Of a DNA stretch of 64,000 nucleotides, positions 54,846 to 63,493 are shown piece by piece. Source of the DNA: Verrucomicrobiaceae bacterium E54 (GTDB taxonomy: Bacteria > Verrucomicrobiota > Verrucomicrobiia > Verrucomicrobiales > Akkermansiaceae); NCBI GenBank assembly GCA_022548915.1, contig JAKZES010000017.1, forward strand, positions 1-64,000. The letters run 5' to 3'. The position numbers and the translations under genes are program-made. The notes under the pieces were generated by a model. That model did not search any database. It was not told where the DNA came from and saw nothing but the letters and a program-made list of their open reading frames with translations. Each line of letters begins with the position of its first letter. Positions within the stretch are counted from its first letter, which is position 1.

Positions 54846-55420
54846 TGAATCTCGGATTCGACCTCGGTGATTCCTGCGGTCAGCGGATGGAAAAGCGCGG
54901 CAATCCAGCTGCCGTTCTCCATCTCGATCCTGACCCCGAACGGCTCGCAGATCCCCTGCGGATCGAAGCGCCAGACGTGGCGGTCGGAGCGCTTGAGGAG
55001 CTCCCATTCGCCCACCGACCATCGACGCACCAGCAACTGCATCTCGGCATCGAGCGCCCAGCTTTCCCGCTTGTTGGGGCTGATCGTTCCCTCGCTTTGC
55101 TTGAGCGCGATCATTTCCTCCCCGATCAGCGCCTCCCGCTCGCGAGGCTCGAGCGTTGCCTCGCCGTAGGGCATGAGCGCGACGCCCTGACGCGTGAATT
55201 CCAGGGCGTAGGGCTTCTGCTGCAGGCTAGCCAGCATGCGGGCCCGCTTGGCCATCACCTCGATTTCACCCATTCCGTCATTCAGCCGCGCCTCATCACG
55301 ATTGAAATACAGCGCCGCGACGCCGCCACCGATGAGCAGCATGAAGATCGAAAGAACCATCACCATCTCAAGGATGGTGAAGCCCCGGCGATCACTCGTC
55401 TGTCTGGCTGCTGATGTCAT
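54842..55420 (-). CDS. gspH: T2SS minor pseudopilin GspH
   Basis: 192 residues from the ATG at 55420. Prepilin motif RRGFTILEMVMVLSIFMLLIGGG with Glu5 (split at the cleavage site after G). The globular domain has the GspH/FimT-type order of strands (YALEFTRQGVALMPYGE). Its start lies 29 bp inside the end of gspG. It overlaps gspI by 4 bases. Confidence 0.85.
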   Translation of the reverse strand: MTSAARQTSDRRGFTILEMVMVLSIFMLLIGGGVAALYFNRDEARLNDGMGEIEVMAKRARMLASLQQKPYALEFTRQGVALMPYGEATLEPREREALIGEEMIALKQSEGTISPNKRESWALDAEMQLLVRRWSVGEWELLKRSDRHVWRFDPQGICEPFGVRIEMENGSWIAALFHPLTAGITEVESEIQ

Positions 55421-55841
55421 CCTCGGTGCCCTCGATTCCGTCCGCGCCCTTGCTGATGATCTCGAACATCGACGGATCGCTGGAACCGGGGAACTTGTAG
55501 CCGTACTGGTTCTGCCAGGGATCCAGCGGCACCTCGTCGAGCAGCTTGACCCAGCGCTTGGGTCGCGGCTCTCCGGTCGGCTTTTCGACCAGGGCCTTGA
55601 TCCCCTGCTGGGTCGTCGGGAATCGCCCGTTGTTCGTCTGATACATCCGCAGCGCGGCACCGATCGAGTTGAAGTCACCGCTGACCCGCGTCCGCTTCGC
55701 ACCGTCTCCCACCCGGCCCATGACCGTGATGGCGCCACCGATGATCACGGCGATGATGCCGAGAACGATGACCATCTCGAGGAGCGAGAAACCGGAGCGG
55801 AAGTGAACGGAGCGGCGTTTCTGATTTTTCATGGATTTCAT
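55392..55841 (-). CDS. gspG: T2SS major pseudopilin GspG, copy 2
   Basis: 149 residues from the ATG at 55841. FRSGFSLLEMVIVLGIIAVI with Glu5, then the GspG signature GRFPTTQQGIKALVEKP, VPLDPWQNQYGYKFPG and the calcium-site tail KGADGIEGTEDD. This builds the pseudopilus shaft. It is the second of two GspG-type genes in the operon. The 130-bp gap upstream has a possible terminator, so the two may be expressed at different levels. Confidence 0.92.
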   Translation of the reverse strand: MKSMKNQKRRSVHFRSGFSLLEMVIVLGIIAVIIGGAITVMGRVGDGAKRTRVSGDFNSIGAALRMYQTNNGRFPTTQQGIKALVEKPTGEPRPKRWVKLLDEVPLDPWQNQYGYKFPGSSDPSMFEIISKGADGIEGTEDDISSQTDE

Positions 55842-55903
55842 ACGCTTGTTTGCTTGCGGAACCCTTACGCGGGAAGAAACCCCATGCGACCCTAAAGTTG
55901 TCG

Positions 55904-55927
55904 GAAAATTCCGCCGTCCCTGGCGGA
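55904..55927 (-). terminator. possible attenuator between the two gspG genes
   Basis: On the minus strand, tccgcc and ggcgga (55927-55922 and 55915-55910) form a 6-bp stem with a 6-nt loop, followed by a run of Ts (opposite aaaa at 55905-55908). It is weak but placed where it could reduce read-through from the first gspG. Confidence 0.4.
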
Positions 55928-55971
55928 TTTCATCTTCCAAGCTGGAGCTCTCCCGCCATTCCCACGGGCTT

Positions 55972-56406
55972 CTACGGGTCCTGACTACTGAGATCGTCCT
56001 CCGTTCCCACGATGCCGTCCCGCCCCGCACTGAGGATCTCGAAGTCCTCCGGATTCCGCGCTCCCGGGTAGCGGTAGCCGTATTCGCTCCCCCATGGGTC
56101 CCTCGGAACCTCGTCCATGACTCTCGTCCAACGCCGTGGCACCGGCGCCTGAGCGGGCTTGTCGACCAGGGCCCGCAAGCCCTGCTCGGTGGTCGGGTAG
56201 CGCCCGGTGGAGATCTGGTACTTCATCACCAGCGACTGGATCGTGGTGAAGTCGCTGCGTGCCTTGTCCTCGCGCACACTGCTCATGATGCCCCTCATCA
56301 CCACCACCGAACCTCCGAGGATCACCGACATGATCGACAGCACCACCACCATCTCCAGCAGGGTGAACCCTCCCGGTTCTGGACAAATCCGACGGCATTT
56401 CCGCAT
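55972..56406 (-). CDS. T2SS major pseudopilin GspG, copy 1
   Basis: 144 residues from the ATG at 56406. GGFTLLEMVVVLSIMSVI with Glu5, GRYPTTEQGLRALVDKP, VPRDPWGSEYGYRYPG and AGRDGIVGTEDD are all GspG features. It is the first gene of the T2SS operon, divergent from the carboxynorspermidine synthase gene. It is clearly paralogous to the next gene but not a recent copy. It could form a separate or mixed shaft. Confidence 0.9.
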   Translation of the reverse strand: MRKCRRICPEPGGFTLLEMVVVLSIMSVILGGSVVVMRGIMSSVREDKARSDFTTIQSLVMKYQISTGRYPTTEQGLRALVDKPAQAPVPRRWTRVMDEVPRDPWGSEYGYRYPGARNPEDFEILSAGRDGIVGTEDDLSSQDP

Positions 56407-56497
56407 GCCGGGAAAAGTTCACCCCACCATCGATTTGTCCCTGTTTCTCAGATTTGACTTGGCGGGTTCGCACCCGTGACGATTCCCTTCATTCATC

Positions 56498-57721
56498 GTG
56501 AACAAAGTCCTCATCATCGGCGCCGGAGGCGTCGGCAACGTCGTCGCCCACAAGTGCGCCATGCTCCCGGATGTCTTCGGGGAGATCACCCTCGCCTCGC
56601 GCACCGTTTCGAAGTGCAAGGCGATCGCCGCCGATGTGAAAGCCCGCACCGGCCGGAGCATCGAGACCGCCGCGGTGGATGCCGACGACGTCGCCCGGAC
56701 CACGGAGTTGATCCGGGAGACCGGCGCCCGGCTCGTCATCAACGTCGCCCTTCCCTACCAGGACCTCTCGATCATGGACGCCTGCCTCGAGGCGGGCGCC
56801 GACTACCTCGACACCGCCAACTACGAGCCCAAGGACGTCGCGAAGTTCGAATATTCATGGCAGTGGGCCTACCAGAAGCGTTTCCTCGTCGCGAAGCGCT
56901 CGGCCCTGCTCGGATCCGGATTCGACCCCGGCGTGACCAACGTTTTCACGGCCTGGGCGCTCAAGCATCACTTCGACGAGATCCACACGCTCGACATCAT
57001 CGACGTCAATGGCGGCGACCACGGCCACGCCTTCGCGACGAATTTCAACCCCGAGATCAACATCCGCGAGGTCACCGCCGAGTGCCGCCACTGGGAAGAC
57101 GGCCAGTTTGTCGAAACCCCGCCGATGTCGGAGCACCGCGGCTTCACCTGCCCCGAGGGCGTCGGCAGCTACGAGATCTACCGGATGTACCACGAGGAAC
57201 TCGAGTCGCTGACGAAGCACATCCCGACGATCCGCCGCGCGCAGTTCTGGATGAGCTTCTCGCCGAACTACCTCAAGCATCTCGAGGTGCTCCAGAATGT
57301 CGGCATGACGCGCATCGACGAGGTTGAGTACGGCGGCCAGCAGATCATCCCGCTGCAATTCCTCAAGGCGGTGCTGCCGAATCCCGGCGATCTCGGCAAA
57401 CGGACCAAGGGCCGGACCTGCATCGGCAACGTGATCACGGGCGTGAAGGACGGCCAGCCGAAGGCGGTCTACATCTACAACATCTGCGACCACGAGAAAT
57501 GCTTCGAAGAGGTCGGCAGCCAGGCGATTTCCTACACCACCGGGGTGCCGGCGATGATCGGTGCCAAGCAGATGCTCGAGGGGGCCTGGCGCAAGGACGG
57601 CGTGTGGAACATGGAGCAGCACGATCCCGACCCCTTCATGGCCGACCTCGATCTCCACGGACTGCCCTGGACCTGCGTCGAGCTCACCCCCGAACAGGCC
57701 GCCGCCTTCGAGGTGGCGTGA
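56498..57721 (+). CDS. carboxynorspermidine synthase (saccharopine dehydrogenase family)
   Basis: 407 residues from a GTG at 56498. Rossmann motif VLIIGAGGVGNVVAHK at the N-terminus, then VINVALPYQDLSIMDACLEAG and LLGSGFDPGVTNVF, typical of the carboxynorspermidine/carboxyspermidine dehydrogenase clade. The enzyme condenses a diamine with aspartate semialdehyde using NADPH. The decarboxylase needed for the next step begins at 63494, so this assignment is supported by context. The 14-bp hairpin at 57737-57783 follows. Confidence 0.92.
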   Translation: MNKVLIIGAGGVGNVVAHKCAMLPDVFGEITLASRTVSKCKAIAADVKARTGRSIETAAVDADDVARTTELIRETGARLVINVALPYQDLSIMDACLEAGADYLDTANYEPKDVAKFEYSWQWAYQKRFLVAKRSALLGSGFDPGVTNVFTAWALKHHFDEIHTLDIIDVNGGDHGHAFATNFNPEINIREVTAECRHWEDGQFVETPPMSEHRGFTCPEGVGSYEIYRMYHEELESLTKHIPTIRRAQFWMSFSPNYLKHLEVLQNVGMTRIDEVEYGGQQIIPLQFLKAVLPNPGDLGKRTKGRTCIGNVITGVKDGQPKAVYIYNICDHEKCFEEVGSQAISYTTGVPAMIGAKQMLEGAWRKDGVWNMEQHDPDPFMADLDLHGLPWTCVELTPEQAAAFEVA

Positions 57722-57736
57722 CTTGCGGGGAATCGA

Positions 57737-57783
57737 CATTCCTGTCGATCATCACCCCCCGGAAATGGAGATCGACAGGAATG
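57737..57783. terminator. perfect 14-bp hairpin after carboxynorspermidine synthase
   Basis: cattcctgtcgatc (57737-57750) and gatcgacaggaatg (57770-57783) are exact reverse complements around a 19-nt loop. There is no T-run, so it may act as an mRNA 3'-end stabiliser or repeat rather than an intrinsic terminator. Confidence 0.5.
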
Positions 57784-57841
57784 CCGATGCTCCACAAGCC
57801 GCGTCCTTGCCCTGGTCCGAGCCACGGGCTAAACTCCCCCC

Positions 57842-58075
57842 ATGAAACCTTACCGCCCGTCCATTCTCCGGCTTCAGCAGGAGTGGTCGATGCGGATCGC
57901 CCGCGACGTGATGAAGCGCCGCCGCAAGCCGGTCCCGCCGTCGAAGATCACCGACAACAGCGTGCCTTGGATGGAGAACCCCTCGTCGGTGGCGGACTAC
58001 CTTGAAATCTCCCGGCAAGTCGAAGAAAGCAAACGCCAATGGCTGGCGAGATTCCAGAGTTCATCGAGTGTCTGA
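57842..58075 (+). CDS. small basic protein upstream of a nucleotidyltransferase
   Basis: 77 residues from ATG. Basic N-terminal half (RDVMKRRRKPVPPSK), then an acidic helix (VADYLEISRQVEESKRQW). Its last 37 bp overlap the start of the next gene in another frame, a layout common in toxin-antitoxin or other tightly paired genes. No family is recognised. Confidence 0.55.
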   Translation: MKPYRPSILRLQQEWSMRIARDVMKRRRKPVPPSKITDNSVPWMENPSSVADYLEISRQVEESKRQWLARFQSSSSV

Positions 58076-58731
58076 CGCGCGACCACCGGGTGCTTATCCT
58101 CGGAGGGCTGGCCGTCATCGCGCACGGCAGGGATCGGCACACCAAAGACGCCGACATCTGGCTGGAGCCGATGGAATCCTCCAGCGTCTGGGCCTCGGTC
58201 GTCGCCCGCACATGTGGCCGATTCAATTCCGCCACGATTCATCGTCTGCCGGGCTGGAGCGAGATCTCCGGAGAGGAAATCGCCCAAGCCGTCGATGACA
58301 CCGGCGTGATCCGAATCCTCGGCCTCGGTCAACCACTCGACATTTTTCGGCGTCCAAATGAGTTCGACGAACTGGCCTTCGACGACGTGATCGGTCGCGC
58401 CCAGAAGAGCGAAGACGGAACGTACCTTCCAGATCCGCTCGACCTGCTACAGAGCAAACTCGATACGACGCGCGACAAGGATCAACAGGACATCTTCCAC
58501 CTCGAGCACGTCACCCGCCGCCGCTACTTCGACCGCCTCCCCACCGCCACCCTCGCCGAGGCCACCGAAATGCTCGACCGCTTCGCCGACTGGCAGGTGC
58601 TGCGCGTCGCACTCGGCAACCCCGACCCCGCCGTGCAGGCCCTGGCCCGCCGCCATCTCGAGGAATTCGCCGAGGCCGGCGATCCCTTTTCCCAGGCCAT
58701 CCTCGCCGGCCGCCCGATCCCGGGCGAGTAG
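58039..58731 (+). CDS. nucleotidyltransferase-like protein (AbiEii/DUF6036 type)
   Basis: 230 residues. LILGGLAVIAHG followed by HTKDADIWL gives the GG...DAD signature (D37, D39) of minimal nucleotidyltransferases. A C-terminal helical region begins at about 145. Such proteins occur as toxins of type IV-like systems or in accessory loci. The gene overlaps the small gene before it by 37 bp. It lies between the two norspermidine genes. No evidence shows that it is toxic. Confidence 0.8.
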   Translation: MAGEIPEFIECLTRDHRVLILGGLAVIAHGRDRHTKDADIWLEPMESSSVWASVVARTCGRFNSATIHRLPGWSEISGEEIAQAVDDTGVIRILGLGQPLDIFRRPNEFDELAFDDVIGRAQKSEDGTYLPDPLDLLQSKLDTTRDKDQQDIFHLEHVTRRRYFDRLPTATLAEATEMLDRFADWQVLRVALGNPDPAVQALARRHLEEFAEAGDPFSQAILAGRPIPGE

Positions 58732-58751
58732 CCGCTCCCGGAGAATCAAAA

Positions 58752-58783
58752 GGCCCTCCTCCCGCGGGTGCGGAAGGAGGGCC
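58752..58783 (-). terminator. terminator for the exported nucleotidase gene
   Basis: ggccctcct (58752-58760) and aggagggcc (58775-58783) form a 9-bp stem. Read on the minus strand it is followed by TTTT, placing it as the terminator for the gene ending at 58823. It may also serve the nucleotidyltransferase gene on the plus strand. Confidence 0.7.
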
Positions 58784-58822
58784 CGGCCCGCTTTCACGGG
58801 CACAGCCATGGTTCGCAGCAGA

Positions 58823-61800
58823 TCAGGGCTGGTCGGCGTTCAGGCGGTAGAACTGCTTCCCTGGCGGAGCCGGCACGGTGACCGCTTGCGTGCCTTGCTT
58901 GGTCCAGCCGGACGGGAACGCAGCGCCAAGGTCGGCGGTGCTGAATACATCGATGTTCAGCGTCGCGGTTCCGGCACCCGTGTCGACCGCACCCATCACC
59001 CCGTTCATCCTCAGGTCGAGGATCGAGGTCTCGGTGTAGAGGTCGAAGGCCGCCGGATCGCCGGTGACATTGTCTTCGCCGCTCTGGATATCGGCCGCCT
59101 CCTTGGCCGCAATCGCGGCAAGCTGGGCGGCGGGATCCTGCTCGTTGACATCCGGATCGGTGCCAAGCGCCTCTTCAACCTGGTCGAGCAGGCCGTCCGA
59201 GTCGCGGTCGGAGAGGGTCAGGATGCGACCGTCCTTGATCGACTCGTTGTAGGCGTTGTTTCCGTCGAGCGCCGGACCGGTACCGTTGGCGGTGCCGTCC
59301 AGGGCGATGATGTGGTCGGCCAGCGCCTGCTGGTCGGTCACGCCCAGCGCGGTGTAGGGATACTGGACGCTGGTGTAGTATTCGGTGCCGTTGCTTTCGT
59401 AGCGGAACCACTGGTCGCCACCGGCGGCGGTGAAGGCGGGCATGGCGATGTCGACCGTCACGCCCGGGACCGGTTGACCGTCGACGATCAACTCGGTGCC
59501 GTCTTCGAGCTTGGCGGAGACGATCCGGGTGCCCCGGGTGCTCACCGAGAACGGGGCGGCGACTGGAAGCACCATCGCCGTTTTGGAGATGTCGTAAACG
59601 ACCTCCATGCCGGCGATCTGGGCGAAGCGCCCGGTGCCGGCGCCGCTGCGGACCGGATCGACGCCGTTGGTCGGATCGTTGTCGATGGTCTGCGAATAGC
59701 AGTTCTCCAGCAGGATCTTCAGGTCCGCCGTGGTCACGTCCTCCACGACGGCGACGAAGTTGCCGAAGGGCGAAACGTTGAAGGTCGTCTGCAGGGTGAT
59801 GTCGCCGGCGGGCACCGCGGCACGGATGCCACCGCCGTTGGCCATCGCGACCTGCGGGCTGTCGACGCCGAAGGAGGCGGCGAGTTCCTGAGCCTTGGCG
59901 AGGTAGGCGTCGGCCACCAGGTTGCCGACCGCGCGCTCGTCGGAGCGGACCAGGTCGGAGCTCTGCGGCAGCGTGGTGGCGGTGTTGCCGATCACCGTCG
60001 CGGCCAGCGCGTCCAGGAAGATCTGCACCGGAGCGATGTCGGAGGCGACATCGGCATCGGCGGCATAGCCATTGGTGCCTTCGGCGGAATCCGAAACGAT
60101 CAGGGCCGGATTCGAGGTCGACTCGACGCTCACGCCGCCGCCGCTGAAGTTCAGGGTCACGCGGTTGAGGTAACCATAACTGCCGGCTCCGGTGACGATC
60201 GGGATGTTGTTTCCGCCCAGGTCGGTCGCGGTGCTGACGGTCGGGTAGGTGCCCTCGATGGTGTCACCGGCGAAAACCGCGGTATCGATGACGCTGGCGG
60301 GAGCCGAAGGGCCATAGACGCTGCGCGGCGAAACCGCGGTCTGGTTGACCAGCAGTTCGTCACCACCCCCGGCGACAATCACATCGATGCCGGCGGCGAG
60401 GTTGGGAACCAGGTCCTGGTCGGTGGCGAGCCCCTGCAGGTGGCTGACGAGGACGATGGCGTCGACATCCTGGCCTTGCAGGCTGGCGAGTTCCGAGTTC
60501 ACCGAAGCGGCCACCGCATTGATGATGGTGTCACGCGGCGAGGTGATGAAAGGAAGGTTCTCGGTGGTGGCGCCGATGATCCCGACCTTCTTCGCGCCAC
60601 CGTCGGTGGGAACCTCAACAATGGCACTGCGGGCGACGTTGCCAGCGGTCTGCTGGGCAAGCATGTCGGCCTCGTTGGTGAAATCGAGGTTGGCGCTCAG
60701 GTAGAGCGACGGGTTGGTCGTCTGGGCGTCGCCGATGAACTCGGCCAGCACGTCCGGACCGAAGTCCATTTCGTGGTTGCCGATGGCAAAGGCGTCGTAA
60801 CCGATGCGGCTGAGGGCCAGCGCATCGTAGAAGGTGCGGCTGCCCGGCGCTCCGCTGTCGAGGCTGGCTTGGAATTCCGGACCGGCGAGCAGGCTGTCAC
60901 CGGCGAAGACCTCGACCACCCCATGACCGATATTGGTGTAGAAATCGTGATGGGCGTCCATCGCGGTCTTGAAGCGGGCGATGCCACCGTGATCGGCGCT
61001 GTCCTTGTATTTGAACAGGTCCGACTCACCGTCGTTGTTGTGGAGGATGGTGAGGTTGAAGCTGTCGCTGTTCTCGAGGTTGTAGATCCCGATGCCGCCG
61101 GAGATGCCGCTACCGACGCCGTCGCCCTCATAACCGAAGATGGCGAGTTCGGAGCCGGTCGGGCTGTCAGCCGCCGCAATGGTCTGAACGGTCTCGGGAG
61201 CGAAGAGACCGTTGTCGCGGTTGTTGATGTAGCTGATCGGCGCGGGGTTGGCCGGGTCGGTGATGTCGACCATCACGACGCTGTTCTGGCGTTCATTGCC
61301 GACCACGGCGATGGTCTTGGCACCGAGGGTGATCACGCTGACCGCCTCGGGCTCGGGACCCTTGTTGTCGGAGCGAGCGTCGAATTCGCCCGGGTCTCCG
61401 CCGTCGTTGGCGTTGTGACGCTCGGGGTCCTGCTGCGCGAGGTAGCTTTCGAAGGGCAGGTGCGAAACGCGGGTCAGACTGGAAGTGACCGGGTCGAACT
61501 CAAGGATCGAAATCCCGCGGGTGCCGAGGCCGACGATGTCTTCCAGTTCACCGCTGCCGTTGGTGGACTGGTCGATCAGGACGTCGATGCGACCCAGCTC
61601 GTCGTTGTCCTGGAGCAGGGCATCGAAGGCGGGCTGGCTCAGCGGACCGCTGCCCGCGTCGTAGAGCGGCGTGGCGGCGACCAGATTGTCAGCATCGCTG
61701 GCAAAGCTTCCGGCACGCGCGATGTCCGAGTCGTCCGGACGGGCATCGCCCTCGTCGGCGGTGACGACATAGGTCGTCCCGCTGATCTCGAAGGTCGCAA

Positions 61801-63256
61801 TCGCATCGGGCATGGACAGGCCGGTGATCGGGTCGCTGATGTCGAGTCCGTCGCGGTCCGAGGCATCGGTGGTGTAGCTCACCCGGCCGAGGTCGTTGAC
61901 GATCCAGCTGGGGGTGGTGGTGCCGGCGAGGATGCCGCTGACATCGGCGAGGTAGGCGACCGCGTTGTTCTCCTGGCAGCCGACGAAGATGCCGTCGCCG
62001 GCATCGAAGACGATGTATTCCGGCTCCATGCTTTCCACGGTGCCGTAACGAATGCCGGTGAGGTCGGCGCCGATGAAGTCGACGTTGACTTCGGTGATCG
62101 AAGCGGCCGGCGCGAGGTTGCCGGCGGTCACGGCGGTCAGGTCATAGAGCGAGACCGAGCCGTTCTGGTTCTGGGTGGGAAGACCGGTTTCAGTCGCGGT
62201 GTCCCATGCGTACTCGCCCTCGTTGGCCACGGCGCAGATGCCGCCAGGGCTGAAGGTCACCATGTCCGGGTGGTAGCCGGTGGTGGCTTGGCCGATGACC
62301 GTGCCGGTGGTGGCATCGAAGAAGACGATGGCTCCGATCTGCGGGATGCTCAGGCTGCCCGAGGTGTTGATCGCCGGGTCGTCCACCTGGACGGCGGCCG
62401 CGCCGAGTCCGGTGCCGCGCGGGTCGAGGGCGACGGAGCTGACCTCCTTGCCATTGGTGACGGCAGCAAGGACGTCGATGGAAAACTGAGTCTGGTATTT
62501 CTGGTTGCCATCGACCCAGTTCAGGATGGTCACGCCCCCGTTCGGGTTGTCGGTGACGGCAAGAACGAAGTCGCTGCCGATTTTCGCGTGCGAAACCACT
62601 TCCCCGGACCCTTCACCCGTGAGAATGGCTTGGTACAGGCTGACTTCCTCAGGCGCGGCCGGAGGCACCGGAGGCGCGGACGTGTAGGTGCCGATCGGGA
62701 AAGGAGTGGCGGCCGTGGCGTTGGTGGTTTCGCCAACGAGGGCACCAACTCCGCTGAAGCTCCAGCTGCCGATGGCGAACGTCGTTCCATCAGGACCGGT
62801 TTCATCGTTGCGGTAAGCCCACCCGTCCTCGTAGTCCCATGCACCCGGAACAGCATTGATGTCACCGAAGACATCGATCACCGAGCCGTTCTGAAACAGC
62901 TCGATGGCGTCGTCGCCATTGATGCCTGCGGCACTGGTAGTGAAATCGGGATCAAAGCCGAAGAACGCGTTGAACTGGGGCTGTTCGCTCGCGACGTAAA
63001 GAAATTGCCCGGCGGTCGCACTGCCGGAAAGCGTGAATTCCTCACCGTCAGATCCCCCGCCATTGTTGGCGGAGCCGATGCCATAGATACTCAGATCCGC
63101 GATGGCTTCGGTGGCATAAAGCTCAATGGCTTTCGGGGTGCCGCCCGACAGCGGCCCGTCGACAACTCCGGTGATGATGAGGTCGGCGTCGGCAATACCG
63201 AGACCCACGAGGGGTGTCGCCGCCGCCAGGCGCAAGATTGTTCTGATGTGGTTCAT
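58823..63256 (-). CDS. exported 5'-nucleotidase / choice-of-anchor I multidomain protein
   Basis: 1,477 residues from the ATG at 63256. Signal peptide, then a lamin-tail-like domain (LIITGVVDGPLSGGTPKAIEL written in parts), then a beta-propeller-like choice-of-anchor I region (EPEAVSVITLGAKTIAVVG). A metallophosphatase of the 5'-nucleotidase type follows: LTILHNNDGESDLF, GDSLLAGPEF and GNHEMDFGPDVL. Next is the 5'-nucleotidase C domain (NGGGIRAAVPAGDITLQT). The C-terminus carries a DRDSDGLLD motif and a domain ending FYRLNADQP. It probably releases phosphate from nucleotides outside the cell. A T2SS substrate role is speculation. Confidence 0.9.
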   Translation of the reverse strand: MNHIRTILRLAAATPLVGLGIADADLIITGVVDGPLSGGTPKAIELYATEAIADLSIYGIGSANNGGGSDGEEFTLSGSATAGQFLYVASEQPQFNAFFGFDPDFTTSAAGINGDDAIELFQNGSVIDVFGDINAVPGAWDYEDGWAYRNDETGPDGTTFAIGSWSFSGVGALVGETTNATAATPFPIGTYTSAPPVPPAAPEEVSLYQAILTGEGSGEVVSHAKIGSDFVLAVTDNPNGGVTILNWVDGNQKYQTQFSIDVLAAVTNGKEVSSVALDPRGTGLGAAAVQVDDPAINTSGSLSIPQIGAIVFFDATTGTVIGQATTGYHPDMVTFSPGGICAVANEGEYAWDTATETGLPTQNQNGSVSLYDLTAVTAGNLAPAASITEVNVDFIGADLTGIRYGTVESMEPEYIVFDAGDGIFVGCQENNAVAYLADVSGILAGTTTPSWIVNDLGRVSYTTDASDRDGLDISDPITGLSMPDAIATFEISGTTYVVTADEGDARPDDSDIARAGSFASDADNLVAATPLYDAGSGPLSQPAFDALLQDNDELGRIDVLIDQSTNGSGELEDIVGLGTRGISILEFDPVTSSLTRVSHLPFESYLAQQDPERHNANDGGDPGEFDARSDNKGPEPEAVSVITLGAKTIAVVGNERQNSVVMVDITDPANPAPISYINNRDNGLFAPETVQTIAAADSPTGSELAIFGYEGDGVGSGISGGIGIYNLENSDSFNLTILHNNDGESDLFKYKDSADHGGIARFKTAMDAHHDFYTNIGHGVVEVFAGDSLLAGPEFQASLDSGAPGSRTFYDALALSRIGYDAFAIGNHEMDFGPDVLAEFIGDAQTTNPSLYLSANLDFTNEADMLAQQTAGNVARSAIVEVPTDGGAKKVGIIGATTENLPFITSPRDTIINAVAASVNSELASLQGQDVDAIVLVSHLQGLATDQDLVPNLAAGIDVIVAGGGDELLVNQTAVSPRSVYGPSAPASVIDTAVFAGDTIEGTYPTVSTATDLGGNNIPIVTGAGSYGYLNRVTLNFSGGGVSVESTSNPALIVSDSAEGTNGYAADADVASDIAPVQIFLDALAATVIGNTATTLPQSSDLVRSDERAVGNLVADAYLAKAQELAASFGVDSPQVAMANGGGIRAAVPAGDITLQTTFNVSPFGNFVAVVEDVTTADLKILLENCYSQTIDNDPTNGVDPVRSGAGTGRFAQIAGMEVVYDISKTAMVLPVAAPFSVSTRGTRIVSAKLEDGTELIVDGQPVPGVTVDIAMPAFTAAGGDQWFRYESNGTEYYTSVQYPYTALGVTDQQALADHIIALDGTANGTGPALDGNNAYNESIKDGRILTLSDRDSDGLLDQVEEALGTDPDVNEQDPAAQLAAIAAKEAADIQSGEDNVTGDPAAFDLYTETSILDLRMNGVMGAVDTGAGTATLNIDVFSTADLGAAFPSGWTKQGTQAVTVPAPPGKQFYRLNADQP

Positions 63257-63493
63257 GTTTGGTTTGGTTGGGTGATCCGCACCTCGGCAGGATCGCCGCG
63301 AAAATGCCTGTCGAACCGGACGACGCAACGCCCCCTCGGCAAACAACTCGTCACATGACTCTTTCGTCACGTTCGCGAACACCTTCCATGCAGCGACACC
63401 GCCGGTTCGGATGCCCGATTCGCGGGACCACGGATCGGAAAATTGTCCAAACATTCGCGTTCATTCGCGTCCATTCGCGGTTAAACACAACCC
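63257..63493. other. divergent spacer with three 10-bp tandem repeats
   Basis: No gene is seen in these 237 bp. At 63451-63480 the 10-mer xcattcgcgt occurs three times in a row, with small variations. The promoters for the nucleotidase (minus strand) and the decarboxylase (plus strand) should be here, but none was convincing. Confidence 0.5.

Noticed and set aside
58808-63358. Long plus-strand open frame of 1,516 codons
   Set aside because: It is the antisense of the exported nucleotidase gene, whose domains and signal peptide are unmistakable. The plus-strand translation is a low-complexity mixture of Gly, Val, Asp and Arg without any motif.
63451-63480. CRISPR-like tandem repeats
   Set aside because: The units are 10 bp and contiguous, with no spacers; there are only three. 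No cas gene is nearby.
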